From the NCBI GenBank assembly GCA_027943335.1, contig BSBK01000765.1, forward strand, positions 898,001-962,000: a stretch of DNA of 64,000 nt, in the 5' to 3' direction. Made by a program: the position numbers and the translations under genes. A model generated the notes under the pieces. That model ran no database searches, was not told where the DNA came from, and worked only from the letters and a program-made list of their open reading frames with translations. Source of the DNA: Chamaecyparis obtusa. Its lineage: Eukaryota > Streptophyta > Pinopsida > Cupressales > Cupressaceae. Of the stretch, positions 46,151-57,567 are shown piece after piece. How positions within the stretch are numbered: the stretch's first letter is position 1; each line of letters starts with the position of its first letter.

Positions 46151-46920
46151 ATGAAACTCTTATCATGGAATGTCAGAGGTTGAAATGCCTCTGACAAAGT
46201 TTGGTTGATCAAAATATTTTTTGATGAACCAAATCCAGATGTTATTTTTCTTCAAGAAACTAAGCTTAGTGGTGCAGAGGTTGTTATCTTTGAGAGAAAT
46301 TTCTCTAGGTGGAAAGGTCTTTTTTCTAAAGCGGATGGGGCTTCAAGTGGTTTATGTGTGTTGTGGAATTTTTATTTAGTTGAGGTAGAACTTATATATA
46401 TGGATAGGTCTTGGGTATGGGTGAGGATACATGCTAAATAGCTGGGGGGTGTTTTCAAGCTGTGAATGTTTATGGTCCTAAAAATTCAAATCATAAAAAG
46501 ATGCTATGGAAAAGGTTATCTTAAATTATGATGAGTAAACCTAATGATTTTTTCTTTTGGGAGGAGATTTTAATGCTATTTTAGATCCTTTTGAGAAACA
46601 AGGTGGTAGAGGTTGTGCTAGCCAAAGCCAAAGAGACTTTTATGATTTTGTGAATAGCAATGGCCTAGTTGATGTGAAGTTTAAGAATGGTGTCTTCACT
46701 TGGACCAACCAGCGTAGTGGTTTCCTAAATATCTCTGAAAAAATGGATCAGTTTCTTTTGGTAGGGGATTGGACAGCAACCAATTGGATGTGTAATCTAG
46801 AAATTCTTCCTTTTTCTAGGTCTAACCACTACCCTATTTGTATGAGGTTCTTGGATGACAAAGTTCCAGATAGAGACCCTTTCAAATTTGAAGCTGTGGT
46901 TGTGGCATTGTGATTTTCAT
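46151..46920 (+). pseudogene. LINE ORF2 endonuclease
   Basis: ATG 46151 starts MKLLSWNVRG, the hallmark start of plant L1 ORF2. Then come DVIFLQETKLS with the catalytic Glu, GGDFNAILDPFEKQGG, FTWTNQRSG and SRSNHYPICMRF, where the usual SDH triad is SNH. This AP-like endonuclease nicks target DNA. There are stops at 46181, 46439 and elsewhere, and a frameshift before 46557. Confidence 0.88.
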
Positions 46921-49820
46921 GCGAATGTGCATGCTTGGTGGTAATTGGCTCTTGGTAGACAAGGTAATAAAGCATTTGTGTTTTTCAAGAAACTACAATT
47001 TTTGAAAGAACAGCTCAAAATTTGGAATAGGGAAGTCTTTAAGAATATTTTGCTGAAAAGGCTAGTATAGAAAAAAAGCTAGTAGATTTACATGAAAAAG
47101 TGATAGCCAACAGTATGGGTGAAGTTGATTTCATAGAAGAAACCAAGCTGAATCAGTTATATAGCGAGGTGTTGCATAGGGAAGAAACTTATTTGAGACA
47201 AAAGTCTCAAGAACTGTGGCTAGATGTGGGTGATTTGAATACTTCTTTCTTTCATAATTTTGTTAAGGTTAAAATAGCTAATAGAAAGATTTTTTCAGTC
47301 CAAGATGGAAATGATGTGTTATTGCAAGATCTAGAAGCTATTAATCAAGAAGCGGTTAGATATTTCAATTTTTCCTTTTGGGTAGAGGAGGTTAATCTAG
47401 CTCATGACTTGGAAACATCATCCCTCGATGCATAACGAAGGATCAAAATAACATGTTAAGGAGGCCTTGTTCTTTGGAATAAGTGAAGAAGGAAGTTTTT
47501 GGTTTGGGGGCACAAAAATCTCTTAGACCAGATGGCTTCTCTGCAGTCTTTTTTCAACAATTTTGGGACCTTATTGGGTTGGAAGTTTGGGAGGTGGTTG
47601 AAGAATCAAGAGAGGGTGGTTTTCTTTTTCAAGACTTCAATAACACTTATATTGCCTTGATTCCGAAAAAGGAGGAGAGTAAGTCTTTTGATGACTACCG
47701 TCCTATATCCCTATGCAATACTATTTATAAAATCATATCTAAGGTTATGGCTAATAGGCTGAAAATGGTGTTATGCTCCATTATTTCTAAGGAACAGAGT
47801 GGCTTTTCCCCAGATAGATCTATATATGAGGGTATTATAGTGGCTCATGAAGTGATTCACACTTTTTCTATGAATAAGGCTGAGAAAATGATGATCAAAT
47901 TGGACATAAGGAAAGCTTATGATGCTGTCAACAGAAATTTTCTCTTAAAGGTGCTTGGTTGTTTTGGTTTTTGTCAAGAATGGATGAATTGGGTGGAGAG
48001 TTGTATTCAGACTCCTAGGTTTTTGGTTTTAGTGAATGGAATCCCTCAAGGTTTTTTCAAGTCGAATAAGGGAATTCATCAAGGGGACCCCCTCTCCCCT
48101 TTTTTGTTTATCATTATGGCAGAGCTTTTGGGTAGAATGATTGGTAAGCAGAGGTCAAATGGTTTGTGGCAGGGAGTTAGGATAGCTGATAACATTGATC
48201 CTATTTCCCATTTATAGTTTTTTGATGATACAAATTTGATGGGAGAGGCTTCCTTTAGGGAAGTGAGGGTCATCAAAGCAACTTTGGACTCTTGTAGTAA
48301 AGCGTCTAGGAAATGTATTAATTGGGCAAAATCAAAGATTTATTTTTTCAATGTGGAACCTAGGAAGCAGAGGGGGATTTGTAGAATCATTGGTATTAGA
48401 GTAGGAATCTTGCCTAATAAATATCTATGGAATCCTTTGTTTAAAGGGGCTTCTAAAGCAGTGCTTTGGAAAGATTAGATTGGAAAGTGTTCTAAAAGAA
48501 TTGAAGGATGGAAGAGTAAATGGATAACTTTAGCAGGGAAGATTCTTTTTCTTAAATCTATTGTTAGTGCCATACCTATTTTCTCTATGATGTGGCTTAA
48601 AATTCTGAAGAAGATTATTCAAGTGATTTCAGACAAGATGCAAAAGTTCTTTTGGACAGGCAAGAATGTTGAAGAAAAAAGACCATTGGTTGCATGGAAG
48701 AATATTTGTAGCCCAAAATGGCATGGGGGTGCTGGTCTTAGGGATTGGAGTTTAATGAATGAAGCTCTAGGAGAAAAATTAGTTTGGAGTATGTCTCAAC
48801 AACCTGATTTATTATAGGTAAAAGTGTTGAAAGCTAAGTATTTAGACTCAATGGAGAACTATAGAATTTTGAATACTCTAAATCTACCAAAAGGTTTAGC
48901 TATATGGAACTTTATCACTAATTTTAGACTTTTTATATGTCAACATTTAACTTGGGCGGGTGGGGAGTGGGCAGAGAATCAAATTTTGGGATGATTCTTG
49001 GGGCGGACATCTAGTTTTGGATGAATTGTAGGGTGTGCAAGAGTTGAAGGCTCTCATGTGTGAAAGATGGGGTGTTTTTCTCAGTGATTATATGGAATTG
49101 AGATTGGGCCTGCTTGGGTAGGTTTGCGATTGGAAAGGATTGGATGATTTGGGTCTTAGCAAGCAACAATTAATTTGTATGAGTTAGATTTTCAATGAGA
49201 GGAGTGTAATTATCAGTGATATTGATGATGCCATCAAGTGGTGTGCAAAAAATAGTGGAAATTATTCTGTGAAGTTGGGATATCAACTTTTGGATAGGGT
49301 AGAGGTAGATGAGCTATGGCTTTCTAAGTTGTTATGGGGTAAAGATTGTCTTCCAAAGGTAGGTGCTTTTTCCTGGCTTGCTATAAAAGAAAGGATTCTA
49401 ACTGAGGTTAGGTAGAGGAAATTTGGTATCTATGGGCCTACTAGATGTCCAATGTGTGAGAATGAAGAGGAAGATGTAAATCATTTTCTTCTTTCATGCA
49501 CAGTTGCTAAGAAGTGTTGGGATATGTTGCGCAGGAATTTAGGTTGCCAGGGCCCTTTTCCGTATAGTCTAAAGGAGATTTTTTATGGTTGGCCAACCCC
49601 TCCAACGAGGTCTATTTTTTCTTCAGTATGGGTTGCCAGTCCTTCTATCCTTATTTAGGAGGTATGGAAAGAATGAAATAGATGCCTTTTTCAAGATAAG
49701 AAGGAAAATGTTGAGAGATTGGTTGGTAGGATTAATATAGCAATTGAGGAAGTTGTTAATGCTAGATTGGCTTGCCTTCCTCCTTCTACCCCTTTTACTT
49801 GTATGGATGTGTGATTTCAA
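46921..49820 (+). pseudogene. LINE ORF2 reverse transcriptase and zinc-finger end
   Basis: RT blocks in order: SLRPDGFSAVFFQQFW, NNTYIALIPKKEESKSFDDY then RPISLCNTIYKIISKVMANR, KEQSGFSPDRSIYEGI, KLDIRKAYDAVN, GIHQGDPLSPFLFIIMAELL and FFDDTNLM (active-site Asp pair kept, about 48224). The zf-RVT part follows (49340-49560) with LPKVGAFSWLAIKERIL and CPMCENEEEDVNHFLLSC. Frameshifts near 47440 and between 48817 and 49452 and several stops inactivate it. Confidence 0.9.
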
Positions 49821-49823
49821 TGG

Positions 49824-50360
49824 GTGTGGCCTGGTTTAAGATGTAGAGGCTATCAACCTAGCAATAAGAGATTGCTTAAGGGAAGGATTTGGGATGACAT
49901 TAAGTGGAATCCTCTGGATTGTGGTTGGGTGAAGGTTAATTTTGATGGTACATCAAGAGGGAATCTGGGTCCTTTGGGTGTAGGTGTGATAGTGAGAGAT
50001 AGCAATGGGTCCACTATTGCTGTTGGTGCTCAAAAATTGAGGGATAGCACCAATAATATGGTGAAAGGCTATGCTACTTTGTTTGCAATTAGATTAGGTG
50101 CCAAGTTTGGTGCTCGACGGCTTCATTTGAAAGGTGACTCTCTTGTTATGATTAATGATTTTAAGAATAGATCTTTTAATGATTGGCATCTCCAACCAAT
50201 CATTAATGATGTGATTAAGGTTTTGGACTCCTTCACTGAGTTTAAAATAAGTCATACATATCGGGAAGGAAATATTGAAGTGGATGTGTTATCTAAATGG
50301 ACGGTTAATTTTGGGCAGGCAAGGGATATTGTTATAGAGGAGACGGATATTGTTTTTTAA
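49824..50360 (+). pseudogene. LINE archaeal-type RNase H
   Basis: A 178-codon frame with WVKVNFDGTSRGNLGPLGVG (first Asp), VKGYATLFAIRL, where Glu is expected but Gly stands, LKGDSLVMINDF (second Asp) and YREGNIEVDVLSKW (last acidic position). This RNase H at the end of ORF2 is a known plant L1 feature. The Glu-to-Gly change should kill it. It ends in TAA at 50358. Confidence 0.85.
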
Positions 50361-50754
50361 GTTTCTTTTTTTATTGGTTCTGGTTGGCTTTTGAGTTGGT
50401 GAGTTAGAATTTGGCTTTTGGACCATTGGGATGGGGTTTTCTCCTTGGTGGCAATTGTCAGTTTTGGTGACATTGATCCCCGCAGTTTGTTGAAGTCTTG
50501 ATGGCATCAAGCTTTGTGTCCATTTGCCTTGTTGATGTTGGGAAGGCCTTTTTGTTTTGGTGGCATTTTTTGTTGTTTTGGTTTGGCCCTTTGTTAATAG
50601 GAGATGTTTTGCATGTGGGAGATGGTAGATGTTTTTTTCGAAGTTGTGTGTGCTGTATGGACGGGATGTTTTGATCAGCCAAGAGGACACCAAGTTGATG
50701 GCTTTGTGTGGAAGCTAGCTTTTCACTAGATTTAAATGGGGAGTTGGGTAGATT

Positions 50755-51333
50755 TTGTTCACATCTCTAAGTTTGTGTGTTCTTCCTATTTTGGGCGGTG
50801 GTGTTTTTATGTGTTTGAGTGCAAGTTTTGGTGGCAAAATGCATGCAAATATTACTATGAACACAAAAAGACAAATGAAGTCTTTTGAAGGAGTGGCAAG
50901 TGGGGAAAGGATAGTTGGTCTCCTTAAAATTAAGTTGGGTGCTTTGGTGGATGCGGTTATTGGGGTCCTCGGCCCCCTGTTTCAAGATTTCAAGTTGATG
51001 AGAAGAGATAATATTTCTATTATCTCTATGGTGATTGCATGGGGTCTTGAGCTAGGTGAGTCCTCAGACACAGTCAAGTGGGTAGCCAAGTCTTTATTTG
51101 CAAAAGATCTTTTTCTTAGGCTAGAGTCAATTCTTGAGTGGGTAGTGCCAGGGGTTGGCACAGACATCTCTGAATGCATTGCAGATAGAGCTGAGGAAAT
51201 GGAACATGACCTTATTCCTTTCATTAGGTGGATGGGAAAAGTGGACAAGGAGGCTTATTTAATGGAATGTAGAGCTGAATGGGAAAAGGTTAAGGCTAAA
51301 ATCCTGGTGGTTTTGGAGGGCTTGCATGCGTAG
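50755..51333 (+). CDS. Extra ORF in the LINE 3' region, unknown
   Basis: An uninterrupted 192-codon frame starting about 395 bases after the RNase H stop. The first 30 residues are hydrophobic with Cys and Gly (LCVLPILGGGVFMCLSAS), possibly a signal or membrane segment. The rest is helical and charged, with SFEGVASGERIVGLLKIKLG, VAKSLFAKDLFLRLESILEW and a C-terminal acidic/Trp part. I recognise no family. The frame is intact while ORF1 and ORF2 are riddled with stops. It could be a captured host exon, a real third ORF, or chance. Confidence 0.45.
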   Translation: MFTSLSLCVLPILGGGVFMCLSASFGGKMHANITMNTKRQMKSFEGVASGERIVGLLKIKLGALVDAVIGVLGPLFQDFKLMRRDNISIISMVIAWGLELGESSDTVKWVAKSLFAKDLFLRLESILEWVVPGVGTDISECIADRAEEMEHDLIPFIRWMGKVDKEAYLMECRAEWEKVKAKILVVLEGLHA

Positions 51334-51746
51334 GTGCTGGTGGATGTTCCTTGCCAGTCTCGCTAAGCTCTTCCTAGGCATGCGAGAGGTGCTACTAAGG
51401 ACTATTAGTCTAGGGCATTGTGGATGGACTTGTTGCTCTTAGCTCTTTTTTTAATGTTGTGGATGGCCAGTTTTTGTTTTATGGGGTGTGTTGGTGGTTT
51501 CTGGCTCTCAACGATTAAGCATGGTGGTAGTGATGATAGTTTTTTAAATCTATGTGTTTTTGGCTTATTGAGAGCAGGGTTTTGGTATTTGTTGGTGTCA
51601 ACCCTTGTTAATTTTATTAAGTTAAGACTAGTTACTCATGTGTGGGATGTAAATATCACTGTAATGGTAGTCCTATATTTAAAATATTTGTAATCTCTTT
51701 TCATATATTTAATATAAAAATACTCTATTATCGACCAAAAAAAAAA
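51334..51746 (+). other. LINE 3' UTR and poly(A)
   Basis: Short non-coding tail ending TATTATCGACC followed by about eleven A. The ATCGACC end before poly(A) is a usual form for plant L1 elements. Confidence 0.75.
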
Positions 51747-51760
51747 AGAAAGAGTCCACA
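51742..51760. other. Target site duplication of the LINE, right copy
   Basis: See 44124-44142. After it the minus-strand text of element E resumes. Confidence 0.75.
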
Positions 51761-53277
51761 CTACCTAGACAAGCATTCACAAAGCTATCTAAATACATCT
51801 AAGGAATTTGAGAAACTAATCCCTCGAGCTCCTTTTCTTTCTTTTTCCTTTTTACTTTCCCCATCCTTTGTTATCTTATTTTCATCTTATTATTTAATTG
51901 TAACTGAGGATACACCCTTAACCCATGCTAAAGTTTTTTATTTGTGTTCCTCTATCCTTATTATCTCAAGCTAAGTAACTGTAACTAGAATTTGGGAAAG
52001 TAACTACAACATATCTGCATGAATATAGTTAGGGACAAATATTTCTTTACCTGAAGTATCTTTACTCTGAGTTGCTTGGCTACATTCAATCTTCTCTTTC
52101 TGCTTAATGTCCTATTTAATAAGAGTAGTGGGCTTTTTTGTAGCTTTTACTTTAATTTTAGATGCAAAAAATGCATTGGTAAGTTTAGGGACCTCACCCC
52201 TTTTATCCCGAACCTTGGTTTTTATTTCTTTGATATTTACAATGTCTTTATCCTCCATTAGTAGTTCATTTGCATTAACCTTCTGATCTAAATAATGAAC
52301 ATACCAACAAACTTACCATTCTCACCTCCCACAAATTTGTTTCTGAAATGGTAATTCCCCTTGCTTGGTTGACCATATCTGTTGTAATTTGTGCTATTTC
52401 TTCATTAGAAGGCCTTCTTAGTGAAAAGGGAATATTTTATCATTGCACTGGTTATCATTAATTTCTTCATCATCTTTAGAGAAGATTTATTGATAATACA
52501 CATCTTTCCTTCTCCTTGAGTCCATGACATCTTGATCTTTAACTTCATCACTAGAATCAAGTTAGTCCCATAAACATACCAGTGTCATGAGATAATCTTC
52601 CTCATCATAGGTTTTCCCAATCTCCTCTTCCTTCTCTTCACTAGCAGATATGTTTTGTGCAACTACACAATAGTTAGGACTATGAGGTGATTGGCATGCC
52701 ACACACCAAGGAGAATCTTCATTAATATTTAAGGTGTGTTTCTCTAAAGGATTAGGTGTTATTAAATCTGATTTTCCATTTTATGTTGGTTGCACAAGTT
52801 TCCCATCCTTCCTCTAAGTATTGTAAGGATAATTCTGCAATCTGGGATACCTATTAAAATTATTAAAATCATGTTGATCACTATTAATGACCCTATCATT
52901 ATGTTTTCCATAAAACTTCAAGTCCTTTAATACATTTATAACCTTATCCAATTTATCATCCTCGTTAGGTTTTACATTAGAGGCTTTATTATTATCTTTC
53001 TTGTTAGATCTAGAAAATTTAGGATCATCTCTTCTCCCCAATTTTTCACAAACCCTTCTATTACTTTCAATGTTTGCAGCTAACATAAATTTTTTCTTGA
53101 CAACTCTAGGATCTTTATCCCTAATAAAGTAAGCAATATTTCCATCATAAGAATTTAAGTAAGTATCCATACATACCTTATCATCCAACCTCATGACTTA
53201 GAATAATTTATGCATATCTTTCTAAAACCTTATGTTGAATTCAATGACTTCTTTATTCTTATTTTTCTTAATGTTAT
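51747..53277 (-). pseudogene. Gag of gypsy E
   Basis: The minus frame 52814-53194 has DDKVCMDTYLNSYDGNIAYF, KKFMLAANIESNRRVCEKLG and a Lys/Asn/Asp-rich tail. Downstream, at 52640-52730, comes a Cys/His block readable as SPWCVACQSPHSPNYC, a variant knuckle used in this gypsy group. The rest down to 51760 is broken linker toward the protease. The Gag N-terminus is lost where element G begins at 53278. Confidence 0.7.
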
Positions 53278-54112
53278 TGTAATCACCTAAAAATGGTCAA
53301 GATCAAATCAAGTGAGAAACTAAGGCAAAATTAAAGCATTAATTGCAATCAAGCCAAAACCCAATAATAATTGAAATCAAAAGCCAAATAAATCAATTAA
53401 ATCAAGATAAATCAATTAATTGTGCAATTAATCTAATTAATTATGTAGTTCAATTAAAAATCAAATCAACCCATTCAAGGGGTACACATGGCTAAACAAA
53501 TCATTTAGACTCAATTATTTAATTCCTAATTTCCCTCACCCAGTACATGGGAGGAAAATACCTCAACCAATGGGAATTAAGGATTGCGCTCACATGGATC
53601 AAGCTAAAATCAAATCTCAATCACTCATAAGCTGAGAGCATCTTGACCAGTCATTCTGTCTCTTTGTCCCAAGCTTTGCGGAAAAACTATTTAAATTGGC
53701 CCTAAAGTTGAAACCATGGACTTAACTCAAACTCAATCATGATCAAATTAACTCCACCCCACATGCTTGTAAAAATCTATAAAAGGATGGTTAAAATCAA
53801 GAGAATGGATCTACACATCTAAGAATTGCATCAAACCTCTTGAGACTTTAAGCTAGAAAGACAATGTTAGCATAATTTAAGCATAGTTTCATTGAAATGG
53901 ACTTAATTTGTTAAATCTTTTATAATTTTCTCATTTTAGAGTTGTCACTAATGGAGGCTTGTTGAGAGCTTATCATTAGCATATCTAAATAGAGAGCCAT
54001 AGAGTGATTATTGACATTATTTGCATTAAATAGATTACTAATTTGTGGTAATTTAGATTTTTTTCTCATTTATTGTCAAACTAACCCTGTGAAGGTACTT
54101 TCCTAGTACACA
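53278..54112 (+). repeat. 5' LTR of G
   Basis: 835 bases, TGTAATCACCTAAAAATGG to CTAGTACACA, with the TATA box TATAAAAG at 53778-53785. Same family as the D LTRs. The left target flank is TTATT or similar; the right flank is outside the window. Confidence 0.88.
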
Positions 54113-54115
54113 AAA

Positions 54116-54133
54116 TGGCACCCATCGTGGGGC
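54116..54133 (+). other. Primer binding site of G
   Basis: TGGCACCCATCGTGGGGC, three bases after the LTR, matching the D site with three changes. Confidence 0.72.
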
Positions 54134-54234
54134 ATTAGCCCTCATTTGTCTAAATTTTGGAAAATTTGCTAGAAATTTAGGATTTTCTACTTAACATCTC
54201 TATTTTACAGGTGAAGTTGCATATTTGAGCATTT

Positions 54235-54540
54235 TTGTAGTGCATCTAAGCATTTTAACAGTGCATTTGAGGTTTGAAACATCACATCCCAAGAAAAGTC
54301 TTGCACATTTACACAGTCAAACAATGCATCTAATACTTTTTTTCTTCTGTCTTATATTCTTTCAGTGCATTTTTCCTGACTCTGGGGTGCATCTAAATAT
54401 TCCTTCATTGCTTTTGATGTTTTCTTTATGCGCATTTGATTGATAAAGAAGTGCATTTAATTTCTATTTTGGTGATTTTAATTTATTCTACAGCACATTT
54501 AAGCATTTCTATTGCGCTTTTGACTATTTTGCAAATTTGA
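54235..54540 (+). repeat. Leader motif array of G
   Basis: Spaced AGTGCATTT and GCGCATTT motifs, the counterpart of 20290-20640 in D. Many CG pairs of D appear here as TG or CA, as expected from loss of methylated cytosines. Confidence 0.5.
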
Positions 54541-54590
54541 TAAATTTGACAGTCAAAAATATTTTCTCTGTGTTTTTCTAATGGTAGGAC

Positions 54591-54791
54591 AAAAAAGTAA
54601 AAAAACCAAAGACCAAAAATAACAGAGAGGATAAAGCCATCACGAAAAGGTTAAAGGAAGAGAAAATGGTCCATATCAATAACTTTTTGGAGGACTCCAA
54701 GCAAGAAGGTAAGGATTACGAATGATATTTGTAAATAATTGAAACATATAAATCAAAGTTCATATCCTTAAATTGGATTTTCATGCCTTGA
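54591..54791 (+). pseudogene. Small ORF upstream of Gag in G
   Basis: Homologue of 20688-20900 in D. ATG 54591 is followed by a frameshift within ten codons. The following text then matches (EDKAITKRLKEEKM, then YKSKFISLNWIFMP). Stops occur at two positions. Confidence 0.5.
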
Positions 54792-55907
54792 TCATTTTTG
54801 GTTAAAATTGAAAAAAAGAGGCTCATAGTTCAATTTTGCTTGATTTTCTTCACTTTTCTTGGTTGTGTTGGACAAACAATTTTGAAGGGAAGGCAAAGGA
54901 GCTAGAGACTAGGTGAGTGAAATGATGAAAAATTCAATCAAAAATGCCCCTATCATTTTCTAGCTTCAAAATGAGGTAAGCCTTCATCCTTTTGTGAATT
55001 TTTATTTAAATTATGGCATTTTCACTTTGAATCTAGTAATTACAAGCCTTTTATTGTTTGAGGAATTTGGTAATAGGCCTATGCTCTTCACTTTTGAAGT
55101 GAATCAAAATGTCAAACCTACCAAATTTTTTGATTAAAAGCACTAAATTTAAAGCCTATTATATGTGGAGGAGAGTAGAAATACTCAATTCCCATTAGAT
55201 TAGAAGGCTTGGTAAATTGAACATTGTTAATTGTGCTTGGGAGTGAAGAATAGTAGGGATATTCTCTTCACCTTTTGGTGAATCAAAGTCCTAAACCTAT
55301 CTTTTCACTTCATTTATTCACTTTCAAATGAACATGATAGAACTTTAGCGGGCTCACCTCCTGAGAATTTTCCTTAATGAGGCCGATGAGAGGGACAGCC
55401 CAAAGTGGGATACAATTGCCTTTTTTGTAATAATCCAACCCATTATAAAATAGAACACATTCATCCTTAATGGGGTGAATGATAAAATGACATCAAGTAT
55501 TGAACTTCCTTGAGTAGTCCTTTGGGGTTGCGCAAAACTCTGATATACTGGTGGTGGGAAGCCCCTAATTATTGTGGGATGAAACTTGGTATTTATTTTG
55601 AACAGAATCATTACTAGTACCTTGTTAACTTAGAAATCCTACATATCTAGAGCCATGTTTACGAACCAATTTGACAAATAGGTAGATTGTTTGAAGTTGC
55701 TTCTTGTGCAAAAACATGTGATAGTGTTCGATACATTTTAAACAATTTATGTTTAGCGAGTTAAAAAGACAAGTGTACTTGTGGTTTCTTTGTTTGAAGA
55801 TACGTATAACAAGTGAGAAATATCCATTGAAAATCATCTTACAATTTTAAATATCTTCTTAAAATGACAATCACTAAAATAGGGGAAAAACACTTTGAAT
55901 CAAACCT
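54792..55907 (+). other. Leader of G between small ORF and Gag
   Basis: Non-coding, parallel to 20901-21980 of D. No separate feature is seen. Confidence 0.5.
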
Positions 55908-56187
55908 TTGTTGATGTTGATTTTTACAAGATCACATAAATTGAAAATATCCTTACAAGAAGATGGAACTTGCACAACACAAGAGGTCCCCAAATTTGTA
56001 TTCCAAACTCCTTTTATTGAAACTCAAGAACAAGAAGATAGTCTCCCTAAACTATTTGAGGAAAGAGCCAATTCAATGGATAGAAATAACAAATTTTATG
56101 ACTATGTTCATGGAGGCAATAATGAAGATCAAGGAGAAACTAATCAAGGAAACCAAGAGCCAAAGGAAAAAACCAAAGATAAAGTGA
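55908..56187 (+). pseudogene. Gag N-terminus of G
   Basis: An open frame matching D from 21981, with SLQEDGTCTTQEVPKFVFQT, then EDSLPKLFEERANSMDRNN and DYVHGGNNEDQGE. The D copy has a stop where G reads PKFVF. The match ends at about 56185, where text of block H begins. Confidence 0.75.
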
Positions 56188-56265
56188 TGATCTTCCAACT
56201 CAGAAAGAGGAGAAAGTTATGATCTTCCAGATCAAGCTATTGATGACAATCCTTTCCACCCTCCT

Positions 56266-57384
56266 GTGGAGATCATTCCTATGGCTCCTAGGCCATCTGC
56301 TCCCAACTATACTCCTACTACTCCAGCAAATCATGGGTATGTAAGACCTCATTCTGTTACAGCTTCATGGAATATTGGAAGATCCAAAATTGACATGATT
56401 CCTATTCATGCACTCTTACCACCTGAAAGGGGACCTGACTCTTGGAATAGGTTATCTTGGTTAGGCTCACATAATATTCCTCCAAACTTATCTAACTCTT
56501 CTAAGATGACTCACAATCAACAACGCTCTATGGAAGATTACTTTCTTGATCTACCTGATGCATTCATGAATGATGAGGATGATACTAATATATTTTCACT
56601 TGAGCCCATCCCATCGATTTCTCTTCCCTCTTCATCTCCCAGAAAAGTGACCCATCCACTTCCATTTCCACCTCTCCACCTGAACCAGTCATATAAGCCT
56701 CTTTCATCCATCATTCCCGAGTCTTTTGGAAGTAACTTGGATGTGCAACATAAAAATAAAAATAATGAGAATCCACTTATATCTCAAGGTCACCATGTCC
56801 CATCTAATCGACATGTGACTACGAAGAAAGGAAAGAAACAGAGGTGTTCAAAAGACCGCAAAAGTCCTCAAAAAGAAGAAGACAATCAAAAGCCAAAAAA
56901 TAAAATAAAAAATGGATCTCAAAATCCATTCTATAGGCATTGTCATCAAAAGCACCTCAAAGTAAAGAAGAAAAAATTCAAAAGCTATGTGGATTCCAAA
57001 GAAAGAAAAAATCAAAGTTGTCATTCGAGCTTCCAAAATTCTCATGCTTCCCTCCATTCCATCGCCCTTGCCTCTCATACTTTACCCTCTTCACTCCATC
57101 TTGCCTTTTCCCAAAGTGCATATCAGTATCTCCTTATTACTAATGGTATGACTAAGAAAAATCTAGAATGTACTCTTCCTAAGCGTTTAGAGCGTGGGAA
57201 ATCCGACAAAGAGTTAAGGTGTGTCCATGAGGATATTTGTGGGTCTCACTTAAGTGATCTTTCCTTGACTATGGATCTCTTGACAGTTGGACACTACTGG
57301 TTGGATCTCCTGTTACTGCTACAACATCTGGTTCTAATTCTACAACTTCTCCATTGCCTACTACTACAAATATTGCGTTCTTAG
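56266..57384 (+). pseudogene. Chimeric ORF of H with integrase zinc remnant
   Basis: 372 open codons. Residues 1-170 are Pro/Ser-rich with no known fold. Residues 185-265 are very Lys-rich. Residues about 295-345 read KRLERGKSDKELRCVHEDIC and GSHLSDLSLTMDLLTVGHYW, which is the H2C2 zinc-binding part of a gypsy integrase (compare 28330-28440 in D). The last 30 residues are a Leu-rich out-of-frame tail. RT, RNase H and the integrase core are missing, so the ORF looks like a deletion fusion. Confidence 0.6.
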
Positions 57385-57455
57385 AGATCACCACTAAAGG
57401 AGAGAAACTCAAAGAGACCATCAACACTCTTCATCTGAAGAAGTTCTATAGCTGA
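57385..57455 (+). pseudogene. Conserved pol C-terminal end in H
   Basis: GEKLKETINTLHLKKFYS then TGA. It parallels INSIHLKRFYT at the end of the D integrase (29390-29428). It lies less than 100 bases from the zinc remnant, confirming loss of the integrase core. Confidence 0.7.
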
Positions 57456-57567
57456 CATTCTCTATGTGCTCATGTACATACTTATTGATCCTGAAAAAAT
57501 CCAAAAAATTGATATATTGCAAAAAATCCTAAAAATTGCAAAATGTCCTGAAAAAAATGATCATCTT

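Larger units (their letters stand above)
44143..51746 (+). mobile_element. L1-type LINE with plant RNase H
   Basis: No LTRs, a poly(A) tail at 51737-51747, and long target site duplications. Order: 5' UTR, ORF1 with the plant L1 Gag-like domain, ORF2 with endonuclease, RT, zinc-finger RT-end domain and archaeal-type RNase H, then an extra 192-codon ORF and a short 3' UTR ending ATCGACC before the A run. At about 7.6 kb it looks full length. ORF1 and ORF2 have many stops and frameshifts. Confidence 0.92.
9770..53277 (-). mobile_element. Gypsy element E (Tat-like), oldest layer of the nest
   Basis: Three minus-strand pieces join into one gypsy polyprotein. They are Gag at 51747-53277, protease to RT at 42196-44142, and RT end, RNase H and integrase at 9770-11846. 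The breaks are the LINE (44143-51746) and gypsy D (11847-42195). The frame across the D insertion continues from TYTKEERQN (ending at 42196) to HYGHLEKI (from 11843 down), as expected for RT just after its catalytic motif. Domain order in the element is Gag, protease, RNase H-like, RT, RNase H, integrase. Its 5' end is cut by element G at 53278. No LTR of E was identified, so the lower boundary is only the end of the readable integrase. Confidence 0.8.

Noticed and set aside
50289..50693. 134-codon minus-strand ORF at the LINE RNase H end
   Set aside because: Composition is Lys/Thr/Asn/Gln-rich from T-rich, G-rich plus-strand text; no domain, and it overlaps the RNase H end.
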